From contig OX421497.1 of the NCBI GenBank assembly GCA_949126835.1, positions 30,677,742 through 30,741,741 on the forward strand: a stretch of 64,000 bases of DNA, read 5' to 3'. Source of the stretch: Anisus vortex. Lineage: Eukaryota; Mollusca; Gastropoda; Planorbidae. This document shows positions 43,561 to 54,985 of the stretch, piece by piece. The first letter of the stretch is position 1. Each line of letters begins with the position of its first letter. Below the pieces are notes generated by a model, which was given only the letters and a program-made list of their open reading frames with translations, did no database searches and was not told where the DNA came from. The position numbers and the translations under genes are program-made.

Positions 43561-46125
43561 AACTGTTCATAAGTAAACATCAGATTCTTAGCTTTCAGGA
43601 AGCTGATGGTAATTAAGGTGTTCGGGGAAGGGGGGGGGACTGAACCTTTCTTTTAACATTGACCGTAAATAGAGATCTTTTAAAAAATGGTTCTAGGTCA
43701 GTGCTGCACGACGCTCTAATGCCCTAATGCCCCCGTAACCCAGAACTTACTATATCTGATTCCTTGTTTGGTTGTTACATAGCAGACGATGTTGTCTTCT
43801 GCCAGGTTCCTGTACATATTCGCGCTATCGTGCCCCGTGTATTACCGTGTCGTTGTCTGACAGTATCATAAAGTAACAACTTTTTTAGGGGGGGGGGGGC
43901 TTAGTGTTGTTGCTGTGTTTGTTGTTAAACTGAAAGGTCACTGTGACATAGTAAGGCATCTAGTCCAGTCTAAGTGCAATAATGTACATGTTCTACCGTA
44001 CAGAGGTGTAGGCCTACACTGTTTCAGCCATGAGCGTCATGCTATTTGGGATCTTGTAAACATCCTTTAGAATTTAGTTTATTATAGAAGTAAAATTTAA
44101 GAAAACAAAAAAAAACACACATCACCTTCTACCTGTAGGAAAATGTTTTAGAGAAAAACCCAGACATTTGCTGCAGTTACATTCCTGTACCCCCTTCTCC
44201 CCCTTCCCCAAACTGTACAGGTAATAATAAAGATATCTAGTATTGTGCAATAAGGTAGTTACAATTAAGACACATTACTCTGACTTTACATATTGCACTG
44301 TAAGCACATTGTATGACGTCTTCAGTTCAGCCTCTGGTGTCTCTGAGAGGCTGAATTCTGGTGAAGTACATTTTCTGAGACACTGAATGCTATGCTCCCC
44401 GTTTATCATGCTATTAACACGGTATTGTAGTGTTAGGTTCTGTAGTGTTTTATGTAATTGATCTCATGCATTTGGATTAGCTTGTTGTGTGTGTGTTCTT
44501 ATTGTAACTTGAATACATTTAAGAACCACGATTCATTTAGCATAACAATCTGTTTAATCTGGCTCAAATGTCTCCTTGCTGGACGACACTAACACTAATG
44601 AACTATGGGTCTTTTCAAAGGGGAGTAACTATGATAAATTAATTATCAAAACATTACATGTTTACAAAAACAAGTGACGATGTTGATTCAGAAGTGTAAA
44701 TGTTCGAGGTTTAACTGTAAAGAGAAAAGGGCAGCCGTATTTAGAACTGTGTCAAAAAGTATTATAAAATATTCTTTATGAAAAATATTCTTTAAAATTC
44801 GAAATCATTTCCAGTATTTCATTACGCTTATTTTTCAGTCCACCATCTTTAAGTCGCGATGAATTCCACATTTCCTTTCATGTCTGCAAAGTTTCTAAAG
44901 TTTTTCTTGGGCCAGAAGTTTTGTCTCGATGTGTGGTTATGACCACACCTTTGAAAGATGTGATCTGGAGGCTGTCACAAGCTACTAAATGACTCTTATA
45001 TGTACAATTTGATTTTATTTTCAAAAGAGAAAAAAAAATCGAAAAAATAAAGAAACGTACAGAGCTCTTTAAAAATGTACTAATGTTATTACTTCCTGTC
45101 TGGCAAAGACTTATATACTTTTTCTTGTATGATAAATGGTATGATAGTTTTCGCGAATGTATATTGTGTAAAGTAATCTTATCTTATAATTTTATCTTGT
45201 TCTCCACAATCCACCATGGTAATATCAAAACATACAAGACGATACCAATATGAACGATTAAAATATTTTGACCAATCAATAAACAGTTTACGTTAAAATA
45301 TATATGTGCTTTGGAACCTAACGCAATGCAGAACCAATAGTAAGAATAAACAACATCACATTCTTGTTTTACTTTTTCTCTCGTTTAGTGTCGATCTGAA
45401 AATTAGTAATTACCAAATGAGTCAACATGGAAACTCTAGCGCCCCATATGAAATTCTGAGGTTTCCATATATATTGAATTTTTATCTTATATCTTGACCG
45501 TTTAAAATTTTATCGAAAGTTTATTTTTGCGGGGGTGGGGGGGGGTAGGGGCTAAAGGGTAGAGGTGACATTTGTGTACAGAAAAATGAAACCAGGGCTA
45601 GAAACTGCTGATGGTTGACCAAGATTTGAAAGTGTTCAATTACCTTTGATTATACCAAAGAATTGGGGGACATTGGCGTGAAAATCATTGCCCTTCCTTT
45701 TACTAGAAAGTTTACAACTAGTTCTTATCATTCTTTTTTAAAATTGCCAATACTAATAACCATTATTATATTTGAAATAAAATAAAATAGTATAATAGAT
45801 TATTTAGTAATTTTTTGTATTCTACAGAACATTTTGATATGTTTTAGGGCTCCATGGTAAAAAAACATGGCTTGGAATCAATGATAAAGCGCAACACTTT
45901 CGTGTCACAGTCTGTCGTGTTTTGTGCTGGCCACACAATTTTAATAAATTTCTTAAGTACATTGTTACATGATATAAAATATTGTTTTGATGATTTCACT
46001 TATTTCAAATGAATACATTTTAATAAAGTAATTTCACTAAAGAACGAATAGACTTGTATTATAACAATTAGCTCTTTTATGAATTAAATGAAGAGGTTAC
46101 TAGGATTGTGTGCACATTATGTTTA
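43561..46125. other. 2.5-kb spacer without genes
   Basis: Includes poly-G runs near 43628, 43889 and 45532, and a hairpin at 44321-44363. A 16-base match to the SINE family-A body (GTGCTGGCCACACAAT) at about 45924 is the only trace of an element. No coding frame of interest. Confidence 0.5.
44321..44363. other. Perfect 10-bp-stem hairpin
   Basis: TTCAGCCTCT (44326-44335) and AGAGGCTGAA (44346-44355) enclose a 10-base loop. CTTCAG and CTGGTGAAG outside extend the stem with small bulges. Too short for a typical microRNA precursor. Confidence 0.4.
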
Positions 46126-46129
46126 TTTA

Positions 46130-46480
46130 AGCACATTAAGATACACACAGACACACATCTAGACACACACTGACACACAGACGCACAAAGACACAGAGAG
46201 ATACACAGACACACACAGAAACACCGAGACACAGAGACACACAGAGACACATAGAGACACACACAGACACACAGAGACACAAACAGAGACACACACAGAC
46301 ACACTGACAAACAGAGACACGCACTGACACACACAGACACACACAGAGACACACACTGACACACAGAGGCACACAGAGACACACAAAGACACACAGAGAC
46401 ACACAAAGACACACACAGAGACACACACAGAGACACACAGAGACACACACAGACACACACAGACACACACAGACACATAA
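46130..46480. repeat. CACA/GAGA microsatellite
   Basis: About 350 bases of ACACACAGAGACACAC-type repeats. The C/V/S/L frames on the minus strand are translations of it. Confidence 0.97.
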
Positions 46481-46549
46481 CCATCATTTCTGTAATTTAA
46501 TTTTGCTTTTATTTTTAAATTTGACAATTCGTTTCGGACAACTTTTGTG

Positions 46550-47000
46550 TCCCCTTCCTTTTGTTCAGAGAACCAAATTTTTGACAGGCATTAAACAAAA
46601 TGTCTTCTCACAAAAAAAAACCTCTGGCCAATGTAATAACCGCAGCATCAACACAGAAATCAAATGACAGAAATATAAAAAAAAAAGGAAAGAATGAAAG
46701 GAAGAATGGGAGACAGAAAGAAAAGGCGCGAAGATAGCGCGTGCCTCGGCCAGCATCTGCAAGTCTAGGATTTGGCATTTCTGCATCCAGCTTCTGCTTG
46801 ACCTTATTCCCCTCGTCACTAGCAACAAAGTCCCTTAATCCTGACTGGCCGGGACAAATCCCGTAAAGTCCCGACCCCCGTGTCACAGGGACGGACACAT
46901 TCAAACAATGAACACAGTTTTCTCCCCCTTGACTGGGGTGGAGAGAGAGATGAGAGAGGGTGGGGGGAATATAGAGATGGTGGTATTCGTCAATTTTTTT
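46550..47000. other. Complex island, candidate conserved noncoding block
   Basis: Between 46725 and 46900 the sequence is complex and CpG-containing, with GGCCGGGACAAATCCCG. It is flanked by an A/G-rich tract and by G-rich simple sequence. No domain in the 87/98-codon minus frames. Confidence 0.35.
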
Positions 47001-47380
47001 TTCTCATTCTATTCCTTCAGTTCAGTCTTTTTCTTTCTCTCATTCCATCAATCCGTTTCATACTGTTTTTTTTTTCATACAGAGAAATATTCTAATCAAT
47101 TTTTGAATGGATTGCATATATTTATGTATAGCGTTGTGAATTAAATTGTAAACACCAATATTATTATGGATCTTGTCAATACATTAATATATGATCATAT
47201 TAGTATCGTGTTATAATTTTATTATTATTTAAAAAAATACTTTGTTATTTTTCTATTATGTAATTATCATGTTAAAATATTATCATAATATTATAGTATT
47301 AAAGAAATAATGAAATAATCTGTACATTAAATGACGATAACTTTCTGAGAAATTCGTCACGGATCAAATAATACAGGTAA
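47001..47380. other. AT-rich spacer
   Basis: Nothing recognised. Confidence 0.55.
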
Positions 47381-47384
47381 AAAC

Positions 47385-47523
47385 AACAAAAAAACATACA
47401 ACAGTATAAAACACAAACAACAACAAAACATACAACAGTATAACACACAAACAACAACAAAACATACAACAGTATAACACACAAACAACAACAAAACATA
47501 CAACAGTATAACACACAAACAAT
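47385..47523. repeat. 34-bp tandem repeat, 4 copies
   Basis: ACAACAGTATAACACACAAA followed by CAACAACAAAACAT at 34-bp phase. It abuts the left edge of the second long hAT relic. Confidence 0.93.
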
Positions 47524-47753
47524 TCTTATCTTAAAACCGTTCAGCGTGCCAATAGCCTTAAAGTCAACCTGCTCTATTATACTTGTGTTCTTTTTTTTTT
47601 ATAAGACTATTAATTTAACTCCGTATCAAGACCAAAGCCAAAAGCAAAGGAAATCTATAGAAAAATCGTTTAAGCGTTTAATAGTTAATATAAAAAAATA
47701 ACGTGTTTGTGATTATCATTCTTTTTTGTAGTTTATTCATACTAAATACAAAT

Positions 47754-47830
47754 TTTAAGATAAGATAAGATTATTTTATTGATCCAAATAAATGGAAATT
47801 TGACTTGATTACATAAAGTCTGTCTTTGGG
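47754..47830 (-). mobile_element. LINE 3'-tail insertion
   Basis: AAGATAAGATAAGATTATTT followed by TATTGATCCAAATAAATGG is absent from the paralogous hAT copy at 20.7 kb. The (AAGAT)n start and TTTATTGATCC block are, from memory, typical of inverted 3' ends of invertebrate LINEs. Exact boundaries are uncertain. Confidence 0.55.
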
Positions 47831-49094
47831 TATACCGGAACTTAAATCAATATTACCAAATGTTCCCATTTATGGTAACTATTTTGTAAACATTATTATT
47901 TGGTTGTCAAGTTAAGGGTTTAGCAACTGCTAAATAATTATTATAATATTTTGTTCTCAGTTTAACTGAGTTTTTCTTTACTTTTCTTTGGAGGACGGCG
48001 AATAATGTGTATCATTAAACGTAATTGATACATAGTAAACATGCAAACTGGGTAGCCATTGTGATGTTTGAAAAATGTGCATATAATTCTTGAGTCATAT
48101 AACATTAATTTAATTTTCAACTACTTTTTACAGTTTGGTCATTATAAGGGTTTAAGTTGTAGACTGTAGACCGTTTATTCTTTTATAAAAAAAAAGAAAC
48201 ATTTAATATTAGAAATATTGCCGCAAATTAAAACGGACAAATTATCTCCCATTAATTAAAAAAAAGTTTCTAAATTTGATTCAATAGTGATGCCAAACAA
48301 GTTATGTTTTGTAATATAACAAATATTAATGACTAATTCTTATTTATATAAATCCAGCATTACGGTATTCAAGATTTAATTATTAGAGGTATAAAATTAA
48401 TTTACGTTAAACAGTTGTAAATAAACATTTCCTGCATTGTTTGTCCATTTATCTTTTAAACATTAATAATTACAACAATTGCATAATATAATTCTATTAA
48501 AGTCTCTTATATAAATTATTAAAAACAATTTTTTTTAGAATTACTTAGGCTATATTTATGATTAATTATAGAAGATGAGCATAAAAACTCTTTTAAATAT
48601 AATTTGTCTGTATCAATTAATGAGCTCCTTTTCTTGAAATGTCATCGCTAATTTATAATGGCAGATACATATTTAGTCACTTCTGAGTAGTGAAGTGTAA
48701 GTGACCTCTTTGAATGCTTAACACAGCTTTCATTTGCAATAAATAATATTGGCAAATTGGCACATTTCGATGCCCATTTTTTTTAATATTTTAATTTTTT
48801 TCTGGCGCCAATATCCCTCAACTTATAGAAAAAAAATCTATCGTGCATCTAAAAAGGTTGTATTAAGATCAAACCAGTTGGGCTTGAGGTATGAAAAAAT
48901 GATTGCATGAATTTGAAAGTCTTGCCTTTGTATAGAAAACTCCGCTTTGAGTGTTTCAATGTGCTTCTGAAAAAAACCAACTAGATCTTTTATCTTATTA
49001 TATACCTTAAATTATGAAAGTACATGTAATTAAATGTTTTGAAATTGATTTTACACAAGATATATACAAATCAATTCTAGTGGTCAAACAGTTC

Positions 49095-49230
49095 AAGTCA
49101 TGTTTGACCCCGTCCTTGTAAATGCGTTCAACTCACTGAAATGTGTCGCTCTGTCTTTAAGAAACATCGGCTTCAACAGTCAGTTTTCTTCATTCAGAAC
49201 CGGGAAAATGTGTTGTTTTTTTTTCATCAA
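49095..49230 (-). pseudogene. hAT transposase fragment in second relic
   Basis: The minus strand reads VLNEEN, then after stops HFSELN, paralogous to the fragment at 21963-22163. The plus-strand frames over both fragments also align with each other, which reflects shared DNA and not plus-strand coding. Confidence 0.5.
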
Positions 49231-49321
49231 TAAAAAACACCTCTTGGAGGTCTCTCGCGTGCCATTGAAAAATGCCATGCGTGCCAAGTTTGGCACGCGT
49301 GACTTAGGTTGCCGACCCATG

Positions 49322-49835
49322 CTCTAAGCTATACAATCATCAATGTTACAGTATAACATATGTGTCTTGTATAAATACCGTATAAATAAAGTATATATTT
49401 TTTTACATTTCATATTAGCCTAAAGTAGATAAAGAAAAAAGATTTTATTTTTATAATTTATTCCATTTCCAAACTCAATACAGCAACTAGGTAAATATAT
49501 CTATACATGTCAGTAGAACGATATAAAATTATATGATAGAAAGGTTCGTTAAACTACAAGAAGTAAACTGTACAATGAACTAGCACGGATTAGTGAAACA
49601 TAATTTTTTTTATATAACCTGCCCCCCCCCCCCCCCCATTGACCTATTTGAAAACATTCGTCTTCAGACTCAATAATGATCTTTGGAGGAGTTTAAATAT
49701 TAAGGCCATATCAGGAAATTTTCAGGAGGTTTTCAAGAGAAAACCAAAAATTTCAGGAGTCCCCCTCCACACCTCACGTTCCCCCTTCGACCCCAGTTTG
49801 CTGTGAAGCGAGACAGCACAGGGTGTCCCCCATCT
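49322..49835. other. Spacer with a poly-C run
   Basis: A 16-base C run lies at about 49622-49637. No gene. Confidence 0.5.
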
Positions 49836-50160
49836 AATTATGACGCCTCTTGACTTGGCCGGACGCTACAGCCCAAACATGACCGGTTTAGCCGGACACT
49901 ACAGCCCAAACAAGGCCTGGCCAGCCTGCAGGTGTGAAGCCGGTCCGTGTTCAATGCACGAGATGTGTTTTTCTTTTCTTCATCTTTTGGTGGGGGGGGG
50001 GGGGGGGGCGGCTCCCAGCAGATGGTGAAACAGTTCACGGGCTCCAGTGTAAACAATGGTCACATTTACAGCCTAGAGTGGACAATAGCTATCTGGATGT
50101 ATGCTAAGTCTTTGGGGGGGGGGGGGAGGGCTGACCAATATAAAATATGTTAATATTAAT
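49836..50160. other. Small complex block between poly-G runs
   Basis: A direct repeat of GCCGGACACTACAGCCCAAA type occurs twice (about 49857 and 49892). G runs lie at 49992-50008 and about 50115-50126. Frames here are by-products. Confidence 0.4.
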
Positions 50161-51115
50161 TAGATTTTTTTTTGTTGTTTAGTGTATAGGGGTGTATTTA
50201 CTTAAAGAAACAAGGGGAAGTAAATGTTGGTGAACTACTTTAATTGAAATGGTGTTGGGAAGGCAGGGATAAGTATTGACACACGCTCACATTAATATAA
50301 AATATATACATATAAATATAAACAGTACATAATTAATTAATTAATTAAATAAAATAATGGTTTATTTATAAACTGTAGTTTTATCAATAGTTAATTGTAA
50401 AATATATTCATTATTACAAACACTACAATAGATACCAGTAAATGCGACCATTAAAAAAATGAAGATCAAGTGTAACAATAATACTAAAAAAAAAGTAAAC
50501 TATTTGAAAATTCTTGGTTTCAACTGTTTTTAAAATTTACTTATCGTTTAAAAGCACTTGCGTTGATGTTTTAATAAATCTATAATTTTATTGACACATA
50601 ATGTTAACAGTTTAGGGCCACCATAAACTGGTTACTAAAAATTTAAAAAATCCTAATTTAAGAACTAAAAGCTATGAAGACACTGATATGAAATTATAAA
50701 GAGGAGATAATTACCATGGAACGGAAAGAAAGTTACTGCCCTTGTTTGAAAGTAATTTAAGCCCCGTGATGCTGGTAGTGTGAGTTACTTCCCATGGTCA
50801 GATATCGTCAAGGGGAGTTGACTCATACCCTCAGCAAACTCTGACCAAACAAACACAAGAATTAAACAGACGCCATGTTGGTTTGCTGAACGAACATTTA
50901 TGAAGTTCAAGGTCCATCCGAAATAGAGCAACAGCAATTTTGGACATTTACACGGAAGTAAAAAGTAAACTTATGTCAGAACATTTGAATTGGGACATTG
51001 TTTAATACAAGTGTAGTGAATATAGAGATTTTTACACAAAATAAAATTTCAGAACTAAAAAAATGTCAAAAGACTCAAATGATGTCACAATAATGAAAGT
51101 CACAAGACATGCATA
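50161..51115. other. Spacer; weakly complex block at 50700-50960
   Basis: AT-rich except for 50700-50960, which is more complex and includes AGACGCCATGTTGG. No gene. Confidence 0.4.
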
Positions 51116-51123
51116 TCGCAATA

Positions 51124-51735
51124 CAGGAATGTCTGAAGACAGGAAAGTTAGATAACAGGAATGTCACACGACAGGAATGTTTCGAGACAATGTTACAAGA
51201 CAGGAATGTTACAAGAAGGAATGTCACAAGACAGGAATGTCACAAGACAGGAATGTCACAAGACAGGAATGTCACACGACAGGAATGTCACAAGACAGAA
51301 ATGTTACAAGACAGGAATGTCACAAGACAGGAAGGTCACAAGACAGGAATGTCACAAGACAGGAATGTCACAAGACAGGAATGTTACAAGACAGGAATGT
51401 CACAAGACAGGAATGTCATAAGACAGGAATGTTACAAGACAGGTATGTCACAAGACAGGAATGTTACAAGACAGGAATGTCACAAGACAGGAATGTTACA
51501 AGACAGGAATGTTACAAGACAGGAATGTCACAAGACAGAAATGTCACAAAACAGGAATGTCACAAGACAGGAATGTTACAAGACAGGAATGTCACAAGAC
51601 AGGATTGTTACAAGAAAGGAATGTCACAAGACAGGAATGTTACAAGAAAGGAATGTTACAAGACAGGAATGTCACAGCGCACACATGTCACACGAATGGA
51701 ATGCCATAAGGCAAGAATGTCAAAAGACATGTCTC
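51124..51735. repeat. 16-bp tandem array, about 36 copies
   Basis: The unit AGGAATGTCACAAGAC, with a frequent GTTACAAGAC variant, is degenerate at both margins and homogeneous in the middle. Three plus frames are open throughout because 16-bp phasing cycles the same stop-free sequence. The 220-codon frame is not considered a gene. Confidence 0.97.
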
Positions 51736-51819
51736 AACAGCCGATGCATGTGGATTGATTCCAATGCATAATTTCAAACCAAGTTATCACCTCAATCCGA
51801 GTGTAGAAAGCCTCGTATA

Positions 51820-52990
51820 ATTACTTGCGTCCAGCAAGAAGCGGTCACAAAATGACCACCAACACAAAAAATAAATCACTTGTACATCATAAGAAACCTA
51901 ATCAGGATATTGCTCGAAATCTTCCCCCTCCCTCCCCTCAGCCCCACCCTCACCACTTTCATTCATCCTACACAGTGAACGTCATCTTTACTTTCAACAG
52001 TCATGTCTCTGATTCTCCCAAGTATTGTGCCAGGGGTCGTCCGTGGCCTGCATGAGGGGGTCATCCCGGGGCCCGCACGGGGTCAGCGAGAGATAGACAG
52101 GGTTTCGATCGGGGTGGGGGGGCGGTGAGACTTTCACGACTCAGACGCCATACTTTGGATGCCAGAGCCTTGTCAAAAAAGTGGCCAGCGGAAATATCCG
52201 ATAAAAATTAGAAATAAATCTCCTCACTCCGTCCTTCCTCCCCTCCACCCCCTCCCCACTCCAGCCTTCTGCGCATAGATCAATGGCGCTGGGCTTATCT
52301 CAATAATATGTCATAGATCAGAGCCCGGGGAGGCAGCAAGCTAATTAGTAGAACCGGCCCCTCATGGCCTAACAAATTAGGCACCGATAAAGGGGAACGC
52401 GGAGCCGCGCCCCCAGGAGTCCCGTCTCGAGGGACGGCATCAGGGGGGGACGATTGCTGCGCCCCCCCCCCTCTTTTTTCCCCCCTTGTCATTGGAATTT
52501 CGTTCCAATATTTCATTTTCGTTCATAAGTGAAGGGGTGGGGGGAGAAGGGACGACTGTTGGACACAACTCTAAAACTCCACTCTGTTGGCCAGGGTAAA
52601 AAAAGCATGGGCCACTGTCTTCCACACTCCAATTTTCAGATGATTTCGCTTTCTCTCTCTCTGTCTCTTTCTCACTCTCTTTCTTTCTCTCTTGTGCGCG
52701 TGAGTTAGCGTGTGTGTCTGTGTTTGTCTGTGTGTGTCTGTGCCCAGGACAAACCTAAACCGTCCCAGGGTAATTTCTGACAGAAGCCAATTTTCTAGTC
52801 GTCTGATAGTGGCCTCTTTCAGCAATGGGACGCCACTGATTGCCGGTGGAGATACTTGTAACGTTAGCAACATCTCTACGTCTGCCCTCGATCTGGCAAC
52901 GAAAAGATTGGGAGGGGAAACAAAAGGGCTGTGTGGGGAGGGGGGGAGATATACGGGAAGAGAGGCATGATGGGAGGCGCACAAATGCTC
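51820..52990. other. 1.2-kb GC-rich region, candidate regulatory cluster
   Basis: Complex CpG-containing blocks at 52010-52110, 52265-52445 and 52740-52930 are separated by C/G runs and a CT/GT tract. The middle block contains GCAAGCTAATTAGTAGAACC (homeodomain-type TAATTA) and GGCACCGATAAAGGGG (GATA core). Frames on both strands (to 137 codons) show no domain. Confidence 0.42.
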
Positions 52991-53315
52991 AAGAGAGAAA
53001 TGAGCTTTAAAACTACAGCAGATACCCTTGGAAAGGTTAAAGTGTAAAGGTCAGATATTTGAACGGCAATCTAACATTTGATCACCACATTTAGTTAAAT
53101 ATCAGTTTTTCAAATCATAGATAAAGTTAATTGAAGTTTTGGAGCTTTTAGAAAATCTTCAATACATTTTTTGGGGGGGCTGCACTTTACTTCTTAAATC
53201 TGTAGAAATTTGAAACAGAAAAGAAATATTTTGCCATGATCGTTTTTCTTTGAAAATAACAAATCTCTTTGTTTTAAATTGTAAATTTAGTTCATTATTT
53301 TCATTTTAAAGAGTA
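52991..53315. other. AT-rich spacer
   Basis: Nothing recognised. Confidence 0.5.
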
Positions 53316-53319
53316 TTTT

Positions 53320-54080
53320 GCTAGTGAAAAATAAGGTATTTCTAACAGTTCGTTTTATAGTCGACAAGCGACTCAAGACCAGACTTGAACTCTGTTTGGT
53401 TTGAGAGCTGGGATATCTCGCCCTGGATATTAACTCTGTCTCCGTAGAGATCAGTGGAAAGTGGGTCACCCGTCCCATCCTTTCAAAAGCTGTCGAGACG
53501 GGGGCGCTCCATCAGGATGTGCCCCACTGTCTCCTCCAACTCCTCCACCCACCAGTGGCGACACCTCGAGTTTAGGCCGGAACCCCCTTTCAACTTCCTC
53601 CGTATTTAGGGGACAATAGGTGTATTTCCCGGAGAGAAACTGGAGACACTTTGGACCGGTAGCCTTGTTTTTTTTAGGGTAGGTTGATTTCAGACCCCAG
53701 CCTCGTCGCGTTATGCTTAAAGGACTGCATCTTTGTTCTACCTTTTCATGTGTCTACTAGAACTGGTTGGTAGGCTTTTCTCAGGTCTTTTATAGCGCTC
53801 ATATGTGACATTATGACAGCGCGTTCTCTACTTAGCTGAAGGGGTGTTCTGTTAGTCATCACCTCAGCCGCGGCCAGTTGGGGATGTTCGAAAAGTCCCG
53901 CAGATAAGCGTAGTGCTTGGTTCTGGATGCGATCCAATCTTTCGAGGACCCGTCTTGGACTCGTAAACTTGTAGGGGCAGGCTATAGTCCATTTGTGATC
54001 TGACGGCCCCCCAAAACATGGTCTTTGGTACTTTTGCAGCAACTCAAGACAGAAGTCTACGGATTCGTCTAAAAACAAAT
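53320..54080 (-). mobile_element. LINE relic: polymerase C-terminal region
   Basis: The minus frame 54078-53746 contains PRRVLERLDRIQNQALRLSA and LAAAEVMTNRTPLQLSRERA, the conserved segment after the reverse-transcriptase domain in Jockey/I-like LINEs (L-x-x-I-Q-N-x-A-L-R-x, then P-L-x-x-R-R). After a frame break, 53600-53480 reads ELEETVGHILMERPRL, matching the C-terminal T-x-x-H-x-L-x-x-C-P knuckle region with C replaced by R. The catalytic YADD region is absent, so it is truncated and inactive. Confidence 0.85.
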
Positions 54081-54180
54081 GCCACGATCAAATCAGCGGT
54101 AGAAAGATTTGTATAGCAGCTGCAATTAAGAATTCTGTTTCTTAGTTGCTCCCGAGGATTACGCCATAATCTGCAACCAT
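54081..54180. other. Short spacer
   Basis: Nothing recognised. Confidence 0.4.
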
Positions 54181-54656
54181 TTGGACTTTTGTTCCGGCTG
54201 TTACTGACAATGTCTCTCATAGATCATCTTGGACTTTTGTTCCGGCTGTTACTGACAATGTCTCTCATAGATCATCTTGTTTTGTTCCGGCTGTTACTGA
54301 CAATGTCTCTCATAGATCATCTTGGACTTTTGTTCCGGCTGTTACTGACAATGTCTCTCATAGATCATCTTGTTTTGTTCCGGCTGTTACTGACAATGTC
54401 TCTCATAGATCATCTTGGACTTTTGTTCCGGCTGTTACTGACAATGTCTCTCATAGATATTCTTGTTTTGTTCCGGCTGTTACTGACAATGTCTCTCATA
54501 GATCATCTTGGACTTTTGTTCCGGCTGTTACTGACAATGTCTCTCATAGATCATCTTGGACTTTTGTTCCGGCTGTTACTGACAATGTCTCTCATAGATC
54601 ATCTTGGACTTTTGTTCCGGCTGTTACTGACAATGTCTCTCATAGATTATCTTGGA
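54181..54656. repeat. Tandem array of 48- and 45-bp units, 10 copies
   Basis: All units share TTCCGGCTGTTACTGACAAT followed by GTCTCTCATAGAT. The spacer is CTTGGACTTTTG (long) or CTTGTTTTG (short) in the order L L S L S L S L L L. Both lengths are multiples of three, so a 218-codon plus frame (54189-54845) runs through with the repeat FRLLLTMSLIDHL; it then enters a MITE, which argues against a real gene. Confidence 0.95.
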
Positions 54657-54759
54657 TTCCGAAGAGCGTTCTTCCATTTGATTCGTGCACTGTGTATATC
54701 TTTGTGCAATGCACTTCTGACTAATATAGTCTACCTTTATACCGTTGAGCTAAATGATA

Positions 54760-54985
54760 TCCTATTGCAGCGGTCGGCAACCTATGGCACGCGTGCCAGA
54801 CTTGGCACGCAAAACAATTTCCGATGGCACGGGAAAGATCCCTAAAATAGCATAATTTCAAGTCTCATCTACATAACTTTGTATGCTAGAACAAGATGAC
54901 ATTTTATGTTGTTGGCACGCTGAATGAATTATAAATCCTACTTTGGCACACGATCATCAAAAGGTTGCCGACCCCTGTCCTAGTA
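54760..54985. mobile_element. 210-bp hAT MITE
   Basis: The element spans 54768-54977. Ends CAGCGGTCGGCAACC and, inverted, CAGGGGTCGGCAACC match at 14 of 15 positions. Flanks TCCTATTG and TCCTAGTA are an imperfect 8-bp duplication (six of eight). Internal TGGCACGCGTGCC and CTTGGCACGC relate it to the ends of the long relics at 20.3 and 47.5 kb. Confidence 0.85.

Larger units (their letters stand above)
47534..49321 (-). mobile_element. Second 1.8-kb hAT relic, left end lost
   Basis: Collinear with 20480-22215 over its length, for example CAACCTGCTCTATTATA, AACTCCGTATCAAGACCAAA, GATGCCAAACAAGTTATGTT, and GGTCTCTCGCGTGCC near the right end. The right terminus, inverted, reads CATGGGTCGGCAACC. 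The left TIR is missing and no target duplication can be defined. It carries a LINE-tail insertion at 47754-47830. Confidence 0.8.

Noticed and set aside
49100..49327. Plus-strand frame conserved with 21988-22221 as a protein family
   Set aside because: The similarity is real but reflects shared transposon DNA; the transposase signature is on the minus strand.
51109..51771. 220-codon open frame as a gene
   Set aside because: It is the 16-bp tandem repeat read in frame. Several frames are open at once and the residues simply cycle.
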